DNA of 9,349 bases from an uncultured Christensenella sp. (GTDB lineage: Bacteria; Bacillota; Clostridia; Christensenellales; Borkfalkiaceae), in the NCBI GenBank assembly GCA_910585235.1, contig CAJUCM010000007.1, positions 1 to 9,349 of the forward strand, in the 5' to 3' direction. Below, piece by piece: positions 5,731 to 9,349 of the stretch. The stretch's first letter is position 1; every line of letters starts with the position of its first letter. A program made the position numbers and the translations under genes. The notes below the pieces were generated by a model. It saw only the letters and a program-made list of their open reading frames with translations, was not told the DNA's origin and ran no database searches.

Positions 5731-7882
5731 AATCTTTTAATTGAAATTGAATTTTCAAACAGTCGCGGGAATTGCCGCCGACGAATAACTCGAACTCGCC
5801 TGCTTCCGCCGCATAGTCGCCGCCGTCGGTATAGAATTTTAACGTTTCTTCGTTTACTTCAAAGCGAAGCGTGCGCGCGTCGCCCGCTTCGAGCGTGATT
5901 TTTTCGTACCCTTTTAATTCCTTTACGGGGCGCACCACCGAAGCAAAGCAATCGTGCAGATACCACTGCACCGTTTCCTGCCCGCAAGCCTTTCCGATAT
6001 TCTTTACCGTTACGCTTGCCGTGAGTTTTCCGCCGCGCTTCATGCTATCCGCGGAAAGTTTCAAATCAGAATACTCAAACTGCGTATAAGAAAGCCCGAA
6101 GCCAAAGGGATACAGCGGAGAGTTATACTCGTCATCGTAGCCCGTGCGCCATTCTTCGCCGCTCACGGCGCTCGGCATATCCTGTTTTTTGGGTCTGCCC
6201 GTGGTAAAGTGATTGTAATAGATCGGGCACTGACCTACCGAGCGCGGGAAACTCATCGTCGTCTTGCCCGAAGGCACGGCTTTGCCGTAAAGCAAATTCG
6301 CGATCGCATTTCCGCCCTCCGTACCCGGTTGCCAAACGTATAAAATCGCATCGGCATATTTTTCGACGTCGCTCAAAACAAGCGGTCTGCCGCCGAACAC
6401 AATAAGCACAAGCGGCTTTTTCAATTCGTGCAAAGCGCGAATGAATTTTCGCTGTAACGCAGGGATTTGAATGTCCGCCCGCGAATGCGCTTCGCCCGAA
6501 TTCATCATGTGTTCTCCCACGCAAGCCACGATAATATCCGATTGTTTTGATATGAGCAGAGCTTTTTCAAATCCGCTCTCGTCCTCATCGAACAGCTTCC
6601 AGGAACATCCGCGCGCACACGCAACGGTTTTGCCGAGCAGACGCTCCACGCCCTCTTTTAAGGTAACGCTCTCTTCAATCCGTCCCTTGCCCGCCCAGTT
6701 GCCGATAATTTCATGCTCGTCGGCGAACGGTCCCACAAGGGCAACGCTTGCGCTCTCTTTCAAAGGCAAAACGCCCTCGTTCTTCAACAGAACGCAGCTT
6801 TCTTCGATCGCCTTGCGCGCCAACGCACGCCCTTCCTTAGAAAGCGTGACTTTCGCACGCTTTGTAAAATCGGTATTGCGATCAGGGTTTTCGTACATAC
6901 CCAGCTTGTTTTTGAGTTCCAAAACCCGCATAACGCTTTCATCGAGTACGTCTTCCGATACCGCACCTTCGCGGACAAGTTCGGGCAAACTGCTCGCATA
7001 AACCGATGAGCCCATTTCAATATCCAGCCCGTTTTGAATCGCAACGCGCGCGCAGTCCTTGCCCGTCGCACAGTATCCGTGCGCGTGCATTTCTTCGAGC
7101 GCGCCGAAGTCGGAGATAACGACCCCGTCGAACCCCCACTCCTTGCGAAGCATATCGATCATGATTTCCTTATGCCCCAAAATCGGCTTGCCGTTTAAGA
7201 GATTGAACGAGCTCATGAACATTTCGGGATGTTCTTCCAAACACGCCCGATAAGCACGGAGATAATACTCTCTAAGATTTCGTTCGGAAATATCCGTCGT
7301 GTTATATTCTCTGCCTGCTTCCGCCGCGCCATAGCCCGCAAAGTGCTTCACGCAACAGGCAATGCCGCCCTTATGATAGCCGCGGATAAACGCCTTGCCG
7401 ACTTCTCCGCTCCAATAGGGGTCTTCACCCGCGCCCTCCATTACTCTGCCCCAGCGCGCGTCGCGTCCCAAATCCACCATGGGCGAAAAGGTCACGTCCA
7501 CGCCGTCGTACTTCGCCTCGGTTGCGGCAAAATTAGCGCAATCCTCTACAAGCTGTAAATCGAACGAGCAGGCAAGCGCGAGCGGAACGGGAAAAACCGT
7601 ACGGTAACCGTGGATCACGTCGAGCATAAACGGGAAGGGATCGTCGATCCCCTTTTCGCGCCGCTTCTTACGGACGTTTTCAACCGTTTCTCCGTCGGGT
7701 GCGTTGAGAACCGTGCCCGTGCGCCACAAATCCTCGCGCGCCACACTGCCCAGATCGCACAAGCCCGTGACCACTGCTTTTGCATTTTCGTCCAACTCGT
7801 ACACGGGATACTGCGTCAACTGCAACGCCTTTTCTTCCAAACTCATCGCAGAAACTTTCGTCTTTAATTCTTTACGATTCAT
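5729..7882 (-). CDS. Beta-glucosidase-type glycoside hydrolase family 3 protein (BglX-like), cytoplasmic
   Basis: GH3 enzymes remove terminal beta-linked sugars, most often glucose, with retention. This 717-residue protein has the three-domain BglX layout. The TIM-like barrel (about 15-330) holds DVIHGYRTVFPVPLALA (88-104), KHFAGYGAAEAGREYN (179-194) and the nucleophile Asp258 in VISDFGA. The alpha/beta sandwich (about 355-560) holds VGEHMMNSGEAHSRADI, whose Glu464 aligns with the acid/base glutamate of E. coli BglX, and GGRPLVL. The fibronectin-III-like domain is at about 615-712. No PA14 insertion is seen. Unlike E. coli BglX, which is periplasmic, it has no signal peptide. It follows GH42 by 18 bases and leads into the DUF4965/DUF1793 gene by 11, so it is part of the operon. 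The ATG is decided by an in-frame TGA three codons upstream. A beta-xylosidase or other beta-glycosidase specificity cannot be excluded. Confidence 0.94.
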   Translation of the reverse strand: MNRKELKTKVSAMSLEEKALQLTQYPVYELDENAKAVVTGLCDLGSVAREDLWRTGTVLNAPDGETVENVRKKRREKGIDDPFPFMLDVIHGYRTVFPVPLALACSFDLQLVEDCANFAATEAKYDGVDVTFSPMVDLGRDARWGRVMEGAGEDPYWSGEVGKAFIRGYHKGGIACCVKHFAGYGAAEAGREYNTTDISERNLREYYLRAYRACLEEHPEMFMSSFNLLNGKPILGHKEIMIDMLRKEWGFDGVVISDFGALEEMHAHGYCATGKDCARVAIQNGLDIEMGSSVYASSLPELVREGAVSEDVLDESVMRVLELKNKLGMYENPDRNTDFTKRAKVTLSKEGRALARKAIEESCVLLKNEGVLPLKESASVALVGPFADEHEIIGNWAGKGRIEESVTLKEGVERLLGKTVACARGCSWKLFDEDESGFEKALLISKQSDIIVACVGEHMMNSGEAHSRADIQIPALQRKFIRALHELKKPLVLIVFGGRPLVLSDVEKYADAILYVWQPGTEGGNAIANLLYGKAVPSGKTTMSFPRSVGQCPIYYNHFTTGRPKKQDMPSAVSGEEWRTGYDDEYNSPLYPFGFGLSYTQFEYSDLKLSADSMKRGGKLTASVTVKNIGKACGQETVQWYLHDCFASVVRPVKELKGYEKITLEAGDARTLRFEVNEETLKFYTDGGDYAAEAGEFELFVGGNSRDCLKIQFQLKD

Positions 7883-7892
7883 AGTGGTTTGT

Positions 7893-7898
7893 CACTCC
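7893..7898 (-). promoter_or_regulatory. Ribosome binding site of the GH3 gene
   Basis: The minus-strand bases GGAGTG lie ten bases before the ATG at 7882, a slightly long spacing, in the 18-base gap after the GH42 stop. The last four bases (AGTG) can pair with CACT directly before the ATG (7886-7883) across a 6-base loop; the stem is short and probably unimportant. Confidence 0.55.
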
Positions 7899-7900
7899 AA

Positions 7901-9349
7901 TTATTTTACTAACACCAACGCCTCATAGGGTGCGATTTCTGTTTTGTCCGAAAGCGTTCTGCCCGTAATGAGGTCGGTGTACTCGCCGTCCAACACGATA
8001 TATCCGCTCTTGTTTTCGACCTCTACCGCAATAATCCCGCTCTCTTTCCCCGTGCGTTCGGTGAGAATTACGTTATCGCTCGCCTCGGCGATCGGCGTGC
8101 GATTTACAAGCCGAAGCAGATCGGCGTGCGAAATCACGCTTCCCACCAAAATCACCTTGCCTTTGCCGACTTTCCGTTCGGCAATCACCGAAAGCGGCGC
8201 AAATTCGCCTGCCGAATAACGTACAAGACTTTCCGTGCCCTCGTTGCATTCATAAGCGTCATAGCACATATTCACGGAACATTCGCCGCCTTTTTCCCAC
8301 TGCGCCTTGAATACCTCGTTGGAAACGGGCTTCTGATATTTCGTATATACGCCCGCAAGATCTTCCACAAAGCTATACGGCGCGTTCGTGTAACGGCTCA
8401 CGTTGCCGTCCATAATGTCCGTCATCGGTCCTGCGATCCAAGTTCCGCCCTTTTTCACCCACTCGGTAATACGCTCTTTCAGTCCGTTCTCGTCCGCCGT
8501 CGCGAGGAAGGGAGAAACGATCACTTCGTACCCTTCTAAGCCGTGCGCAGTATCGATCACGTCCACGTTGTAATGGCGGAATGCAGAATAATAGCGCTCG
8601 ATGATCGTTTGTCGGTAGTCTAAATTCTTCAAAATCGAAGCCGCCATAAAATCGCATACGGCTGTATTTGAATAGTGTAGCGCAATTTTACTGTGAACGC
8701 AAGAGCTTGTTAAAAATTTTTTGCACTTCTTCAAATCTTCTCCGACCCGTTTTGCTTCCTCGCTCACGCGATAACTTCTGCCTGCGGAAGAAAACAGAGC
8801 GCCGTGTCCGATCTCGTGTCCGTTCGGGTGCGCGCGGAACAGCCAATACAAATTCATCTCCGCACCTTTTGATACGGGGAGCCAGGTATTCGCATAACAG
8901 TTTCCTATCGCGCGATATCCGCTTTCGGCAAAATAACTACCGTTCCATCCGACCTGCGTTTCCATAACCCAAAACGGTTTATCTTTAACGCACCGCAAAA
9001 AGTCATAAGCGAAAGCGTTATAGGGCAAATTTTCCGCCGTATCGTAATGGTTATATTGCACCACGTCGAGATTTTCGTTCACGGCATAATAATCGAGACA
9101 ATTCTGTTGCATCATGTCCGTCCCAACATTTTTACAACCGTAGTTATGTAAGGTTTCCGCCTGTTCGTCCACATAGTTTTTAATGAGGAAGCATTGATAA
9201 TCCCACCACGCTTTTCTAAGCGACGGATGACGCCACTGTTTGGGATAGGGCGGCTCGATTTCGTCAAAGCTATCGTAACAGAGCGACCAGCGCGCCATGC
9301 CCCACGCCTTGTTGAGTTTTTCCGTCGTGCCGAATCTATGTTGCAAATA
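7901..9349 (-). CDS. Beta-galactosidase, glycoside hydrolase family 42, C-terminal 482 residues; cut by the right edge
   Basis: GH42 beta-galactosidases release terminal galactose from oligosaccharides, typically plant galactans or imported galactosides, in the cytoplasm. The visible part begins inside the barrel with YLQHRFGTTEKLNKAWGMAR, the family's conserved 'yGt...LN.aWg' segment, and IEPP. The nucleophile is Glu130 of the fragment in FWVMETQVG (124-132; codon 8962-8960). RAHPNGHEIGHGAL (172-185) matches the end of the barrel. The flavodoxin-like trimerisation domain spans about 218-410 (EGYEVIVSP, VKKGGTWIAGP, GKVILVGS) and the small beta C-terminal domain about 425-482. The frame is open to base 9349. 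The TTG at 9346 is therefore probably an internal leucine, not a start. By the usual family length, roughly 180-210 residues, including the acid/base Glu, lie outside the window. It is the most upstream gene visible and precedes GH3 by 18 bases. Confidence 0.93.
   Translation of the reverse strand, partial: YLQHRFGTTEKLNKAWGMARWSLCYDSFDEIEPPYPKQWRHPSLRKAWWDYQCFLIKNYVDEQAETLHNYGCKNVGTDMMQQNCLDYYAVNENLDVVQYNHYDTAENLPYNAFAYDFLRCVKDKPFWVMETQVGWNGSYFAESGYRAIGNCYANTWLPVSKGAEMNLYWLFRAHPNGHEIGHGALFSSAGRSYRVSEEAKRVGEDLKKCKKFLTSSCVHSKIALHYSNTAVCDFMAASILKNLDYRQTIIERYYSAFRHYNVDVIDTAHGLEGYEVIVSPFLATADENGLKERITEWVKKGGTWIAGPMTDIMDGNVSRYTNAPYSFVEDLAGVYTKYQKPVSNEVFKAQWEKGGECSVNMCYDAYECNEGTESLVRYSAGEFAPLSVIAERKVGKGKVILVGSVISHADLLRLVNRTPIAEASDNVILTERTGKESGIIAVEVENKSGYIVLDGEYTDLITGRTLSDKTEIAPYEALVLVK

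Noticed and set aside
5283..5744. A 153-codon plus-strand open frame spanning the 3' end of GH3 and the start of the DUF4965/DUF1793 gene
   Set aside because: It overlaps two well-supported genes on the other strand and shows no recognisable domain.
6471..7001. A 176-codon plus-strand open frame inside the GH3 gene
   Set aside because: It is antisense to conserved GH3 sequence, including the acid/base region, is Ser-rich and low in recognisable motifs, and has no family resemblance.
9344..9346. TTG as a possible start codon for the GH42 gene
   Set aside because: The conserved GH42 segment is already under way at this point and the frame is open to the window edge, so this is most likely an internal leucine of a protein that begins outside.

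Overview
The window looks like part of a polysaccharide or glycoside utilisation locus from an anaerobic, gut-type bacterium, most likely an uncultivated member of Bacillota/Clostridia. The reasons are: moderate G+C by eye, Shine-Dalgarno sites before most genes, a Firmicutes-style GH78/GH42/GH3 set without signal peptides where the N-terminus is visible, and no SusC/SusD-type outer-membrane genes. The taxonomic call is an inference and is weak below phylum level.

All six genes lie on the minus strand and read from the right edge to the left edge. In transcription order they are: a GH42 beta-galactosidase missing its N-terminal part (9349-7901); a BglX-like GH3 beta-glucosidase (7882-5729); a protein of the 'glutaminase A' / DUF4965-DUF1793 family (5717-3714); a compact GH78 alpha-L-rhamnosidase (3644-1479); a histidine-phosphatase superfamily enzyme (1421-708); and the first 230 residues of rhamnulokinase RhaB (690-1). 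Gaps are 18, 11, 69, 57 and 17 bases, with no convincing promoter or terminator, so this is most simply one operon running off both edges. No stretch over 300 bases lacks a gene. I see no tRNA, rRNA, CRISPR array or mobile element.

The logic is cytoplasmic removal of sugars from an imported oligosaccharide or plant glycoside. GH78 releases terminal L-rhamnose, GH42 and GH3 remove beta-galactosyl and beta-glucosyl (or similar) residues, and RhaB phosphorylates L-rhamnulose. The transporter, regulator, rhamnose isomerase (RhaA) and rhamnulose-1-phosphate aldolase (RhaD) are not in the window and are expected beyond an edge.

Five of the six genes belong to well-known families. The one that deserves attention is the DUF4965/DUF1793 protein. 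It is named after a fungal glutaminase, but here it has no signal peptide, sits between three glycosidases, and its start is tightly coupled to the GH3 gene. It may be a carbohydrate-active enzyme of unassigned specificity. The histidine phosphatase between the rhamnosidase and the rhamnose kinase is a second, smaller puzzle.
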